Assembly: GCA_002344135.1 (NCBI GenBank)
Contig: DDTO01000009.1
Span: forward strand, 62,001-126,000
DNA length: 64,000 nt
From: Chthonomonas sp. UBA2362
GTDB taxonomy: Bacteria; Armatimonadota; Fimbriimonadia; Fimbriimonadales; Fimbriimonadaceae
Direction of reading: 5' to 3'
Part shown: positions 33,201 through 41,968 of the stretch, piece after piece
Layout of the letters: every line of letters starts with the position of its first letter
How positions within the stretch are numbered: the stretch's first letter is position 1
Translations under genes and position numbers: made by a program
Notes under the pieces: model-generated
Seen by the model: the letters and a program-made list of their open reading frames with translations, nothing else
Databases searched by the model: none
Told to the model about the DNA's origin: nothing

Positions 33201-34894
33201 CGGGCCTATTCGCCGGCCAGTTCCCGCCGATTACTCAGTACGGCATGCTGATCGGCATGGACTCCAAGATCGCCGCGAACGATCCTTACATCAAGCCGAT
33301 CAGCATTCGGCCGTGGGCGCTCCAGGTCAACTCGGTCAAGCCCAGTGGCGACCCGATCGGTTTTTCGAGCAACCCGTCCGTACGCTGGCCGCAGGTCAAG
33401 GGCATCCAGTCCTTCGACGATTTGCGGGTCCGTTACCTCCAGGCGGCGATCGACGTCCCCGGCTCGCGGTGCGAAGGAGTCGTGGGTGGCGAGGGGGTCC
33501 TGCTCACGTGGACGGCTGGTCGCGTCTATGCATTCGCCAGAGCCGACTTCTTGATCGCCGACGAAGGGCGAGTTTCCCGATTCGATTCGGCCGGCAACCC
33601 CATTTGGCTCACCGACAGCACGATCAAATCCGGCGAGTCGATCCCGACAGGCGTGGTCGGCGACGACGTCCCCTTGTCGAGGCCGACCAAGATCTATTCC
33701 GGCAACGACAACACCTATTGGGTGGTGGACAGCGGCAACGACCGTGTCGTCCGGATCGACAGCGCCGGACGCGAGCTTCGCACGATCAAGGGCTTCAAGA
33801 TCGATCCCAAGTTCCGTCCCGGCGGCCTAACCGACAACGAGACATTGGCGTTGCGGCTGCCCAAGGACGTGCTCGTCTACACGACCTATCGTAACGCCGC
33901 TCAGAATCCGTTTACGAACCCGCGCCCGCGAGAACTGTGGGTGCACTATGTCATTGCCGATGGTGGCAACTTCCGGCTGCTCGAACTCGTCGATCGCTAC
34001 GAGATCGACGCCAACAACGGGCGACTCATGGGCATCGTTCAGTACAACGATTCCCAGAACATCGCCCAACGGGCGATGGGCGTAATCCTTTGGCATAGCC
34101 CCGCGGAACTGACCGGCAAGCAGTACGGCTACAACAGTATCTCCCGAACCTGGGCCGACGACGGTCTCGGAAACCTGCGGCCCATCTTGGCCTTTGGCTT
34201 CGGGAACGTCGAACCTGGGAAGACGTCGTTCGGTCTCGACACCGGCGGGCCGCCGCAGGGCGATGTTCAGAGTGGACTCGGAGGCATCGTCATCTTCGAT
34301 CCGGTTCGTGGGGCGAGCGAGGTCATCACATCGTTCAATAGGCCGGACATCCCCGTCAACGCATTCTATGTGGACTCGGCCGGAACCTTCAGTTCACCTG
34401 CCCGACCGGGTGGCACCCAAAAGATCGGCGGCCTTTCGTCCGTCACGCTGAAGATCATCCCGAACGGGGGCGTAGGCGACCTCGCCGTCATGTTTACCGA
34501 CAACACGGGCGTGTATGAGATCGTCAAGAACGGCAATGCCTACGACGTTCGGTGGATGCTTCCGAACGAGGCCTTCAGGGTGATGCGCCGATTTGCGAAC
34601 AACCAGCCGGTGCCCGACAGCAACCCGATGAACTTCCGCGCAGCCTATGCCCGACGGCTCGATTCGGACGAGGTGATCGTGGTGAGCAGTTACTACGGTC
34701 GCAAGAGAAATGGCTCTGCATACGCGGGTGAGGTCGTGCTTATCGACGGCGCGTTCGGCGGCGGCCCCAACGAACCGGGCTACCTCCTCTCGAAGGTCAA
34801 TCTCGGCTTCAATTCGCTTAGTGTTAAGTTCGAGCTGCCGCCGCTGACGGCGACCCGCAGCTTGGCAATACCGGTCTTCGCCGACCGAAGGTAA
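30251..34894 (+). CDS. Giant exported protein with GATase-like and PQQ/NHL-type repeat regions (PilY1-like candidate)
   Basis: The 1547-aa product has a signal peptide (LIASALTWLAAAVAVA). Residues about 130-175 (FDVLLLPISAGLQLNPLERE, LRKFIDQGGILWVDI) resemble the glutamine-amidotransferase-like fold of exported DUF4159/DUF4350 proteins. Near residues 375-395 lies a calcium-type loop, DVDGDGNPDDGLPD. Later segments resemble propeller blades: RVLVFDLES, DTVYVLANARKS, and NHL-like DNTYWVVDSGNDRVVRIDSA near 1150-1170. PilY1 adhesins also join a variable N-terminus to a calcium-binding beta-propeller and sit after pilX, as here. Start ATG 30251 overlaps the upstream stop as ATGA. Confidence 0.72.
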   Translation: MIDRRLIASALTWLAAAVAVAGPQNYAQRSNQINAGILLIESQRTAPAAGLPSGTPLNGAPHVWGNLDRDNAIRPAAWTFVNPRASTSLTESLQLRWNALTGGGAPSLNTRLSKRSAAYWEVSLANSSDNVLADFDVLLLPISAGLQLNPLERERLRKFIDQGGILWVDIQTSANYIDVANPTPLPFALWQSPNDLQANLGHPILSFPNSVSYEDLFWMQTDGSRLTRPVQLNNEGLMGMGRILGWIEGDSYKMQQVVGNNQGDFISVGQIGDGYLAVTTRGISQKLNRGYAGASIVANLGFNSSGPVADAGFIAAGKLAVNIVSLGSGFAGQHRGSRKMHSSAVDLAAPLFKRWEGSTSTNRQPVIFKGRAICMSNGRVVVLDANPSNDVDGDGNPDDGLPDPPGSNFDILWQSTPLATPTSAPTCAEVPNSILPTLRPGFNCVNQILVTDGSGRVLVFDLESPSGANIAPLRTIDPPDAAILGTDGPFPPTIHEGLGFIADTRSSGNSGRVWIIDLAQSALLATPDEWSIQGTPRLPEPSGAPVVGYIPIADNSGGVDRVVYVPTAPSSGITPRPSGITSLWLGVRGEKPLNFDTNTPGILRVTTRASLQGLPVYLPSGASPYGVKISVVDQFGNPLSGAAMSGIFNGGLTQSTNGELQFGLTGGLPQGASVRVDYTIDWGAVGPTVPSDIYVRGELGLPDDTGNSRKVLGSPALSSYGTLFIVSGNGDDGGGLFCLREEGRGDFKLLYRWELYDALTFRYNGTPGQPETVALRPAILDEDYLVTNFLTFLNNDMTRLAFKGGPSVLGDTVYVLANARKSVFGFPSQTSVLLAFKANPEPVEIDVENLQPGFTIEQPDVARSLTKNAPEVPSRLQPAQYTFEPNVGGSNRSRIRFNNMMTAGRGRVRDSLSTSLPIIIKRSGQGDLLIEPELSFEEGSYVPGFARGRWNPLKWYMVQNGYEAKGQPFVAGETLYMAGSSVLPGLFAGQFPPITQYGMLIGMDSKIAANDPYIKPISIRPWALQVNSVKPSGDPIGFSSNPSVRWPQVKGIQSFDDLRVRYLQAAIDVPGSRCEGVVGGEGVLLTWTAGRVYAFARADFLIADEGRVSRFDSAGNPIWLTDSTIKSGESIPTGVVGDDVPLSRPTKIYSGNDNTYWVVDSGNDRVVRIDSAGRELRTIKGFKIDPKFRPGGLTDNETLALRLPKDVLVYTTYRNAAQNPFTNPRPRELWVHYVIADGGNFRLLELVDRYEIDANNGRLMGIVQYNDSQNIAQRAMGVILWHSPAELTGKQYGYNSISRTWADDGLGNLRPILAFGFGNVEPGKTSFGLDTGGPPQGDVQSGLGGIVIFDPVRGASEVITSFNRPDIPVNAFYVDSAGTFSSPARPGGTQKIGGLSSVTLKIIPNGGVGDLAVMFTDNTGVYEIVKNGNAYDVRWMLPNEAFRVMRRFANNQPVPDSNPMNFRAAYARRLDSDEVIVVSSYYGRKRNGSAYAGEVVLIDGAFGGGPNEPGYLLSKVNLGFNSLSVKFELPPLTATRSLAIPVFADRR

Positions 34895-34915
34895 AGACAA
34901 AGGAATCAAATCGAC

Positions 34916-37900
34916 ATGCTTCGAATGAGATCGTTTCGACAGGCGGGCTTGCCACTGGCCATCGTGCTTATGGTGGTGGTGCCCATCCTCCTTGCGTTGG
35001 CACAAAACTACTCCACGCATCGAGGCAACAACCAGCGAACGGGCCAGCACGACACCAATCCTAAACTGAGCAACCCGGGCCGTTCCTTCCTGAGATGGTG
35101 GGACCCGCTCAAGGGGCTTCGAAGCACTATCGATAACTGGCAGCCTGGCGCAACGGCAAGCCCGCCGCTCGAGTGGTTCGAGCCGACCGAGCAGCAAGCC
35201 GGCAACGTCGTTACCGAGCCGGGTCAGCCCGTGACGGCCGCGGATTACCGCTACGCACTGGCCGTGCCATCGACTGCGGGCAACAACATCGTCCCGGTCC
35301 CCGGTTATCAACTGCGTACCTTTACGTGGTCATGGCCTGCCTTCGTCACGCAGACTTCTTTCTCCCTGTTCGTCAACGTTCCGGTCGGCCCGACCGACAT
35401 CGACCCCGGGGCGGCCGTAATCGAGGGGTTCCAGCAGCGGTATTTCGTCTACTTGATCGACGGCGTCGTCAACGCCGACAACCCGGGACAGCCGATCCTG
35501 CAAATCGTCGACACCTACGCCACAGGCGGCGGCCTCGTGCGTCTGGGAAACAACGGCAATGCGACCGACGTGGTCTTCGAAGGCGACGGCTCGGGCCCGA
35601 TTACGATCACCCTTCTCAATACGATCCCGAGGGACAGCCAGGGCAACCTCACCGATACTCGACAGAATCTGCTGGTTTACGCTGACGCCGCGGTCCTCTC
35701 ACGGGGCTTCGGCAGTCCCGGCTCCTACATCGCTTCGCCGGTCGTGGGCGAACTGACGGTAAACGGAGCCGCCGCGTTCCCGTGGCGCGTCATCACCGCG
35801 CGCAACGAGCCTTTCAGCGTCCAGGTTGGCTCGCGGGTACTGACCTACGACCTCGGAATCGTCCGCAGCATGCGGCACAACGGCTTCTTCATCGATGTCG
35901 GAGACGATGGAACCGGCCGCCGAAACATCTACAACTCGTTCCCCGCCAAGGTCCCCTTCAAGGACACAGTCGATGAAACGAATCGGTACGCCCAAGAAAA
36001 GCGCGACTTCATTCTGGGTAAGGGTCCTGGATCGGTTCCTCCAGCGCGCGCGTTCCACAACATCGATGTGGACAACGCGAGTGTCGGCGTCACGTACAAC
36101 ACCTTGGCCTGGGCGCCCAGTCCTGCGGGAGCTAACAACAAGGGCTTCGATTATCTCACGATGCTTACCGGCAACAACCCGTTGACCGTTGAGCGCGTCG
36201 TCTTTGCGCCGAACCTCGGGGAACCGCTGACCAATGCCAACGAACTCTACGAGCTGTACGTCTGGATCCCGGGTGACAGCACGCTCTGCCGCAAGCTGCG
36301 CGTGGAAGTCTATGAAGGCGGAGTGATCGACCCGAACCCGGAGAACCCCGCAGGCAACCGATTCCGCATCGACATCGACCAAGCGGGCGTTGCCGGCTGG
36401 GTGAGATTGCAGACGGCGAACCGAACTTCGTTCCGGCATAACGTCTTGGCGCCGCTGTACGTCGCGATCACGAACTATACGAACGACGTCGATCAGGTTG
36501 CCAAGCCCGCCTACGCCGACATGGTTCGATTCGTCAAGGTCAGCAATCTTTCGATCCGTTCGACACCGGTGATGACGCGCGCCCGAGTCAGAGCCAACGG
36601 CGGCTCGCTCGCCGACCGCGACGTCGTGATTGCTGCCTACGAAAACGGCCGTATCTACTGCATGGACGCCGAAGGCAACGCAAACGGAACAACGGCCGTG
36701 CATTGGGTCTATCCGAGCGAGGTGCCCGACGGCGTCAGCGACCCGAATCAGGTCGCCGGCGAAGATGGCCGCAGCGGCATTGCGGAAAACCCGATAGGCT
36801 TCGACCTCAGTTCTGCTCTCGTCCAGCGCGTCGAGACCTCACCGGGGAACTTCGAAGACCTGCTCTACATCGGCACGCGCAACGGGCGCGTGTACTGCAT
36901 CGAAATGGCTGGACGCGGAGACGGCGTTACCGGCTCGCGCTTCGGCACGACACGCCGTCGCTGGAGCTACCCCGACGACTTCCCGGCAGCGACCCGCGTG
37001 ATCAGCAACCTCGGTCCGATCGTCGGTTCTGTAACCTACAATCGGAACTCTGCCAACGAGCAAACGATCTATGTCCCGACCGTCCAGGGACGGCTTTATG
37101 CCCTCGACGCGGTCGGTGATCCGTCCACGAAGACGACCACCGTCAACTGGTCCTATCCCCTCTTGACCGACCCCACGATCGGCCCCATCCGAACGACTCC
37201 TGCCGTCCGCTTCGGGCGTGTCTACTTCGGAACTGGCACCGGTCTCTCGGGCGGCAACAACCGCTTCTATGCTGTCAATGAACTGACCCACACGCCTGAT
37301 TGGACCTTTGCCGGAACGGGCATCAATCCGACCGTCGCCTTCAGCACGTCCAGCCCGACGGTCGTGGCGGCGGCCGACGTGAACTACGTGGCAAACCCGG
37401 GCGGACCTCCGCCGACGGTAATGCCCAATACGGTCTTCATCTCCAACAACAATCAGAGCGCCTATGCGCTCAACGCGGATACCGGCGCCATCGTTTGGGA
37501 GACCCCCGAACTGAAGACCACCGCGATCGGCTCACCGACGTTTACCTACATGCGGGTGTTCAACAAGGCGGGCCTGATGCTCAACGACCCTGGCGCGCCC
37601 GTGATCGTGTACCCTACGGTCGACGGACGTTGGGTTGCGCTTTTTGCCCACGTGGACGATCTGAACCAACTCGGCAACACCGACGGCTACAGCCGAACCG
37701 CGTGGGGCTATAGCGCGGAGGGCGAGCGCGTCACCGCGTCCCTGGCGGTCGGCGGACAGTACCCTGCCGACAACTACTGCTGGCTGTACGGCCTGGACGA
37801 TCTCGGCTATGTGTATGCCTGGAACGACGACCCCGGCATCATCACGCCCGGTGACCCTCCCGGTAGGCCGGAGATTCCGCCAAACGACACCCTTGAAGCC

Positions 37901-40900
37901 GAGCTGAACCAAATCGTCGCCAACGGAAAGATCGCGCAGCTAACTCCGGCGGATTACGAGGGCATGATCGGCAAGCTTCGGCTCAACACGCTTCGTTACA
38001 GCGACATCACGTCTGCCCTCACGGCGCGGCCAGTTCGAAGGACGAACTACGACTACGGCGAGAACCTGTACTACATCGTGTACGACATCCCGGCGCCATC
38101 CACGTTGCCTGCGCCCCTGAACACGTATTCGCTCGAAATGCAGTGGAACTCGGCGGGCTCGCCTTCGCAGCGGCGCGCCGTTAATGTCCAACGAATTCCG
38201 ATCACGCAAGGCAGCGAGCCGACGGGCGTGGCTTTCACCCAGTATCCGATCCTCGGTGCTGGCGGCAACGCCTTGGCTCCGGGCAAGATGACCGTCACGA
38301 CGAGGGCAGTGGTGCAGAGCCGGAACGTGAACCGGACGTTCCCGCGAACGGCATACAATCCGACGGACGAACTCCGGCTGGCGAACGCGCTTGCGCTCAT
38401 CACGCGAGTCAATAGAACCGGCGGACTCATCGTGACCGATTCGATCGGCCCGACGTATGATGCCGGCGATCCGGAAGTGGTCAACAACGGCAACTTCGTG
38501 GGTCTGGTCGGTCCGACTGAGAAGAACCTGATCGAGTCGCTCGGACCCGATGTCGACAGTCCCGCCGACCGTGTGGCCCACGGCCAGACCGCGGCGGCCA
38601 AGTTGTTCGTGATCGACCGCAGCCTGATGACCCTGCTTTACGGCGCCGATCGCGGTCTGCAGAACGTTCGCGTGTCGGTCAACGACCTGGCGTTCAACGT
38701 CACGAACGAGGCCGACAACTACGGCGTCATCAAGCCGCTCGATCCGAATGGCTCTGCAGTGCCCAACCTCTATCCTTTCATGGAGGAGTTGCCAGCCTAC
38801 TTCCCGAACATCAGCCTCGACTATCCCGACATGCGGCGCGAGTCCATGAGGGTCACGAAGCAGGTCTTCGGGGGAGTCGACAATCCGATGTTCCAGGGTG
38901 TTGGACTTGAGCCGCCGAAGTACACTCAAGCGGATCGAACCGCCTACAGAGGCGTGGGCTACAACGATCAACTCACTCGGCAACTGACGAACACCGACTT
39001 CAGCATCGAATTCAACGTCGCCAAGTACCAGCCGCCGAGCCGGAACGGCTACGTCGGCCAGCAATTCGTCTATGTCGATGCGGGTCAGGCGGGGCGGGAC
39101 TTTGCCGGTGGAGTGCCCAGCGAGTGCTACCGAACGTTTAGCCTCTTCGGTGACGTGGCCGTCGACGAGCGGCTTCGGGTCGGTACGCCGACCATTGACC
39201 TCGGCTCACTTCCTGCCGGCGCCGGATTCCTTCCCATCGCGCCTTGGGATCCGGGCACACTCTTCACCCCGTGGGACTCGGCTTTTGCCAGCTTCTTCCA
39301 GTCATTCCAAGTCTTCAACGAGGGCAACGTGAACTTGCTCAACGTTCGCTTGGCACAGACCGTCTGGGACGACAGCCTCAATCCGCCGCGGCTTGCGACG
39401 GTAAAGCTGGGCGGTCCGTCTCTGCACGAACTGGCATGGCTCGATGCACCGCTCTACCTGCATAGCGACCTCGATCCGCGGTTCGCGCCGGCGCCTTTGG
39501 CCAGCAGGGTGATCCTGCAAAAGGCTCGTCCGGGCCAGACCGCATCGAGGCTGAACGTGAATCCGCAACGATTGCCAAATCCGAACCTGGGCGTCGTTCC
39601 GGGGGCGATCGATCCCAATCAGCGACCAGGGCCGCTGCTCGCAGGCTTCGACTCGGCCGACCCCAAGGTCGGAGTGACCGCCCCGATCGGAACGCCGGTC
39701 GGAGCGTACACCCAGCAGATGTATGTGTTCGAGGATCGCCAGAACGACCTCATTCCCGGCCTCGGCCCCGATCCGGACTACGACCCGGTTACTCCTGGCA
39801 ACCAGTTCGATGCCAACGTGTTCGAACCTTGGGCCGAACCTGGCTTCTTGCTGAAGTTCAACATTCGCGAGACGAGGCTCACCAATCTGGCGACGCCCAA
39901 GGCCGCCTCGATGATCGACAACCTTGGTTTGACCGGCACCGAATCGTTCTACTGGTCGAGCACGCAGCCGGCCGCGATTCGCGACGGCAACGGAAACCTG
40001 TTCCTCGCATTCGCATCCGATCGCCTTGGCGCCGGTGGTCCCGATTGGGCCTCGCGCCTTCGGCTCGAAGGCGACGCCGCTCAGCAGCCATCTTGGCGAC
40101 TCTATATTGCCGGTTTGGACGGTGGCCAGCCTCCCGCCTATGTGGCAGGGGTTGTCGAGAGCGCGATCCGCGACCTGAACAGCTTCCTCGCCTTTAGCAG
40201 CACGCCTGGTACCGGACGCTGGTTCCGCCAAGAAGTCGGTCCGTTCCCGTCGATGGCTCCGGCGAGCCTGTTCAATGCGGGGCCGAACGCCAACATCGAG
40301 CCTGGCTCGATCGCCTTCGGTAGTCCTGTCTTCCCGGCCAACGGTGTGACCAACCCGATGTCTGCGATGGGGTCGAATGGCCGCAGTCCACGCAACGACG
40401 CCTATCTGGCTTTCGTGGGTGATGCAGTGAAGCGCACTTCGCGCGGGGATCGCGTTCCGGTTTCGCGGTTGTTCATGGCCACAGTGAACTTCGGGCAGAA
40501 CGGGTCGGTCACGGTGAACCCCGACATCGACCCGATGCCCTTCGACGACGAAACTCGCAAGACCCGTCCGGCAATGGTCCAGGTGAACGAAGACGCCATC
40601 GTGTTTTACACGTCTAGCGCAGCCGGCCTTGGGCAGGTCAGCTGGTCGGTCTATCGTCCGAACAGCAACCCGCAGTCGAACGGTTGGTCGCCGCCACAAA
40701 ATTTGTTCTTGGGCAACGGCTTCGAATCGGTCGGCACGCCCGCGATCTCGCTCCGCGACTACATCGGCGCTCCTGGCGCCATCCCTGGCCAAGGCGTGCT
40801 CGATCTCTCCTTCACCGCGAAGATGAGAGGAAGGCCGCAAGCCGAGGCGTTCTTCGGGCGTATCGCGACCAATAACCAGGGTAGGCCGGTCGGGCAGAAC

Positions 40901-41914
40901 CCGATCCTCACCTTCGGAACTCCGGCGCGCCCGCGCCAGGAGGGCCTAATCTACGACGCGGCGAGCGGTACCTACTGGGCGCCCGGCGTGGAATGGGTCC
41001 TCGGAGGGAACTTCACGAACGTCATCGACCTGCTCCAGCTCACTTCGAACGGCGTCAGCTCGATCATCGACGTGAATAGCCGCAAGGTCGACGAAACCGC
41101 ACGAACAGTTTCCTTCGACACCGTTTTCGGTGGCAAGGTCTATCTGGACGCCGCGAACGGCTCGATCCGGTTCTCCGGCGCCCTGATCCCTCGGAATGCG
41201 GTCCTCGGCATCAAGTACGTGCCGCGTTTCCTGCGTATCAGCACCGGCATCGGGGCCAACTACCGAGGCGCGAGCCTCTCCTTCGACGAGCGGTTTACCG
41301 GTGAATTCGGATACTGGGCGACTCCGGGTCCGAACCAGTTGCTCGACAATCCGATCACCGCCACCGCGATGGCGCGAAACGACCGGTTCCTCTTCACGTT
41401 CGCCAGGACCTCTGGCGACGGCTCGACAGCGACGAGGCCCTTCATGCGGACCTACCGGTTCGGTGTCCAACTGCCCAGTGGTGTGCAGACCGACAACAAC
41501 GGCAACCTCACCCGCTTCAAGGTCACCGTCAATCCCGCGCCCGCCAACCAGGTCTTCTATCAAGTCGATCCGGCCAAGGGACGGGTCTACTTCAACGCGG
41601 ACTGTGAGAACAGAACGGCGAACATCGACTACGACGGTGTGGACGAAGCCGGTCGCCCGCTCGGTCGAGTGCAGGTCAGCCTCTTCGTCGACATCGTGCC
41701 CGAGTCGCTCGAGACGGCAGTCCCGATCGAGCAGGTCGCCAACGAGTCGGCGCTGACGGTCGTCACCGACCCGCAGAACGGAGCGTTCAACTCCCAGGCG
41801 TTCCGGCGACCGCCGCTGTACTGGCTCTTCTGGACCAGCACTCGCGGTGGCGCGCCCGATCTGTACTTCGAGACGATCGCGCCGAGGTTCACTCCTCTGC
41901 CGCCGCGTCGATAG
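34916..41914 (+). CDS. Giant exported protein with PQQ-like beta-propeller, 2332 aa (PilY1-like candidate)
   Basis: This is the largest gene in the window. An N-terminal signal (LPLAIVLMVVVPILLALA) is followed by THRGNNQRTGQHD, a phrase common at the start of PQQ-propeller proteins. Residues about 560-980 carry blades: VIAAYENGRIYCMDAEG, LLYIGTRNGRVYCIEMAGRG, TIYVPTVQGRLYALDAVGD, YALNADTGAIVWETPELK, GYVYAWNDDPG. The remaining 1300 residues look like beta-sandwich material (for example FQVFNEGNVNLLNVRLAQTV) with no recognised domain. It follows the previous gene by 21 nt with an AAAGGA ribosome site and ends the block at a strong hairpin. A cell-surface or pilus-tip location is inferred. Confidence 0.75.
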   Translation: MLRMRSFRQAGLPLAIVLMVVVPILLALAQNYSTHRGNNQRTGQHDTNPKLSNPGRSFLRWWDPLKGLRSTIDNWQPGATASPPLEWFEPTEQQAGNVVTEPGQPVTAADYRYALAVPSTAGNNIVPVPGYQLRTFTWSWPAFVTQTSFSLFVNVPVGPTDIDPGAAVIEGFQQRYFVYLIDGVVNADNPGQPILQIVDTYATGGGLVRLGNNGNATDVVFEGDGSGPITITLLNTIPRDSQGNLTDTRQNLLVYADAAVLSRGFGSPGSYIASPVVGELTVNGAAAFPWRVITARNEPFSVQVGSRVLTYDLGIVRSMRHNGFFIDVGDDGTGRRNIYNSFPAKVPFKDTVDETNRYAQEKRDFILGKGPGSVPPARAFHNIDVDNASVGVTYNTLAWAPSPAGANNKGFDYLTMLTGNNPLTVERVVFAPNLGEPLTNANELYELYVWIPGDSTLCRKLRVEVYEGGVIDPNPENPAGNRFRIDIDQAGVAGWVRLQTANRTSFRHNVLAPLYVAITNYTNDVDQVAKPAYADMVRFVKVSNLSIRSTPVMTRARVRANGGSLADRDVVIAAYENGRIYCMDAEGNANGTTAVHWVYPSEVPDGVSDPNQVAGEDGRSGIAENPIGFDLSSALVQRVETSPGNFEDLLYIGTRNGRVYCIEMAGRGDGVTGSRFGTTRRRWSYPDDFPAATRVISNLGPIVGSVTYNRNSANEQTIYVPTVQGRLYALDAVGDPSTKTTTVNWSYPLLTDPTIGPIRTTPAVRFGRVYFGTGTGLSGGNNRFYAVNELTHTPDWTFAGTGINPTVAFSTSSPTVVAAADVNYVANPGGPPPTVMPNTVFISNNNQSAYALNADTGAIVWETPELKTTAIGSPTFTYMRVFNKAGLMLNDPGAPVIVYPTVDGRWVALFAHVDDLNQLGNTDGYSRTAWGYSAEGERVTASLAVGGQYPADNYCWLYGLDDLGYVYAWNDDPGIITPGDPPGRPEIPPNDTLEAELNQIVANGKIAQLTPADYEGMIGKLRLNTLRYSDITSALTARPVRRTNYDYGENLYYIVYDIPAPSTLPAPLNTYSLEMQWNSAGSPSQRRAVNVQRIPITQGSEPTGVAFTQYPILGAGGNALAPGKMTVTTRAVVQSRNVNRTFPRTAYNPTDELRLANALALITRVNRTGGLIVTDSIGPTYDAGDPEVVNNGNFVGLVGPTEKNLIESLGPDVDSPADRVAHGQTAAAKLFVIDRSLMTLLYGADRGLQNVRVSVNDLAFNVTNEADNYGVIKPLDPNGSAVPNLYPFMEELPAYFPNISLDYPDMRRESMRVTKQVFGGVDNPMFQGVGLEPPKYTQADRTAYRGVGYNDQLTRQLTNTDFSIEFNVAKYQPPSRNGYVGQQFVYVDAGQAGRDFAGGVPSECYRTFSLFGDVAVDERLRVGTPTIDLGSLPAGAGFLPIAPWDPGTLFTPWDSAFASFFQSFQVFNEGNVNLLNVRLAQTVWDDSLNPPRLATVKLGGPSLHELAWLDAPLYLHSDLDPRFAPAPLASRVILQKARPGQTASRLNVNPQRLPNPNLGVVPGAIDPNQRPGPLLAGFDSADPKVGVTAPIGTPVGAYTQQMYVFEDRQNDLIPGLGPDPDYDPVTPGNQFDANVFEPWAEPGFLLKFNIRETRLTNLATPKAASMIDNLGLTGTESFYWSSTQPAAIRDGNGNLFLAFASDRLGAGGPDWASRLRLEGDAAQQPSWRLYIAGLDGGQPPAYVAGVVESAIRDLNSFLAFSSTPGTGRWFRQEVGPFPSMAPASLFNAGPNANIEPGSIAFGSPVFPANGVTNPMSAMGSNGRSPRNDAYLAFVGDAVKRTSRGDRVPVSRLFMATVNFGQNGSVTVNPDIDPMPFDDETRKTRPAMVQVNEDAIVFYTSSAAGLGQVSWSVYRPNSNPQSNGWSPPQNLFLGNGFESVGTPAISLRDYIGAPGAIPGQGVLDLSFTAKMRGRPQAEAFFGRIATNNQGRPVGQNPILTFGTPARPRQEGLIYDAASGTYWAPGVEWVLGGNFTNVIDLLQLTSNGVSSIIDVNSRKVDETARTVSFDTVFGGKVYLDAANGSIRFSGALIPRNAVLGIKYVPRFLRISTGIGANYRGASLSFDERFTGEFGYWATPGPNQLLDNPITATAMARNDRFLFTFARTSGDGSTATRPFMRTYRFGVQLPSGVQTDNNGNLTRFKVTVNPAPANQVFYQVDPAKGRVYFNADCENRTANIDYDGVDEAGRPLGRVQVSLFVDIVPESLETAVPIEQVANESALTVVTDPQNGAFNSQAFRRPPLYWLFWTSTRGGAPDLYFETIAPRFTPLPPRR

Positions 41915-41925
41915 CGGCCTCCAAA

Positions 41926-41952
41926 GGCCCCGACCCGTCGAGGGTCGGGGCC
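41926..41952 (+). terminator. Strong hairpin terminator after the giant-gene block
   Basis: A perfect 11-bp G/C-rich stem (GGCCCCGACCC and its complement) with a 5-nt loop begins 12 nt after the stop codon. It is followed by GTTGTCAT, only mildly T-rich. It is well placed to end the transcript of the six-gene block. Confidence 0.65.
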
Positions 41953-41957
41953 GTTGT

Positions 41958-41963
41958 CATAAT
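41958..41963 (+). promoter_or_regulatory. -10-like CATAAT, leaderless arrangement
   Basis: CATAAT lies right after the terminator hairpin and ends 5 nt before ATG 41969, so initiation would occur almost at the start codon. Confidence 0.45.
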
Positions 41964-41968
41964 CGCAC

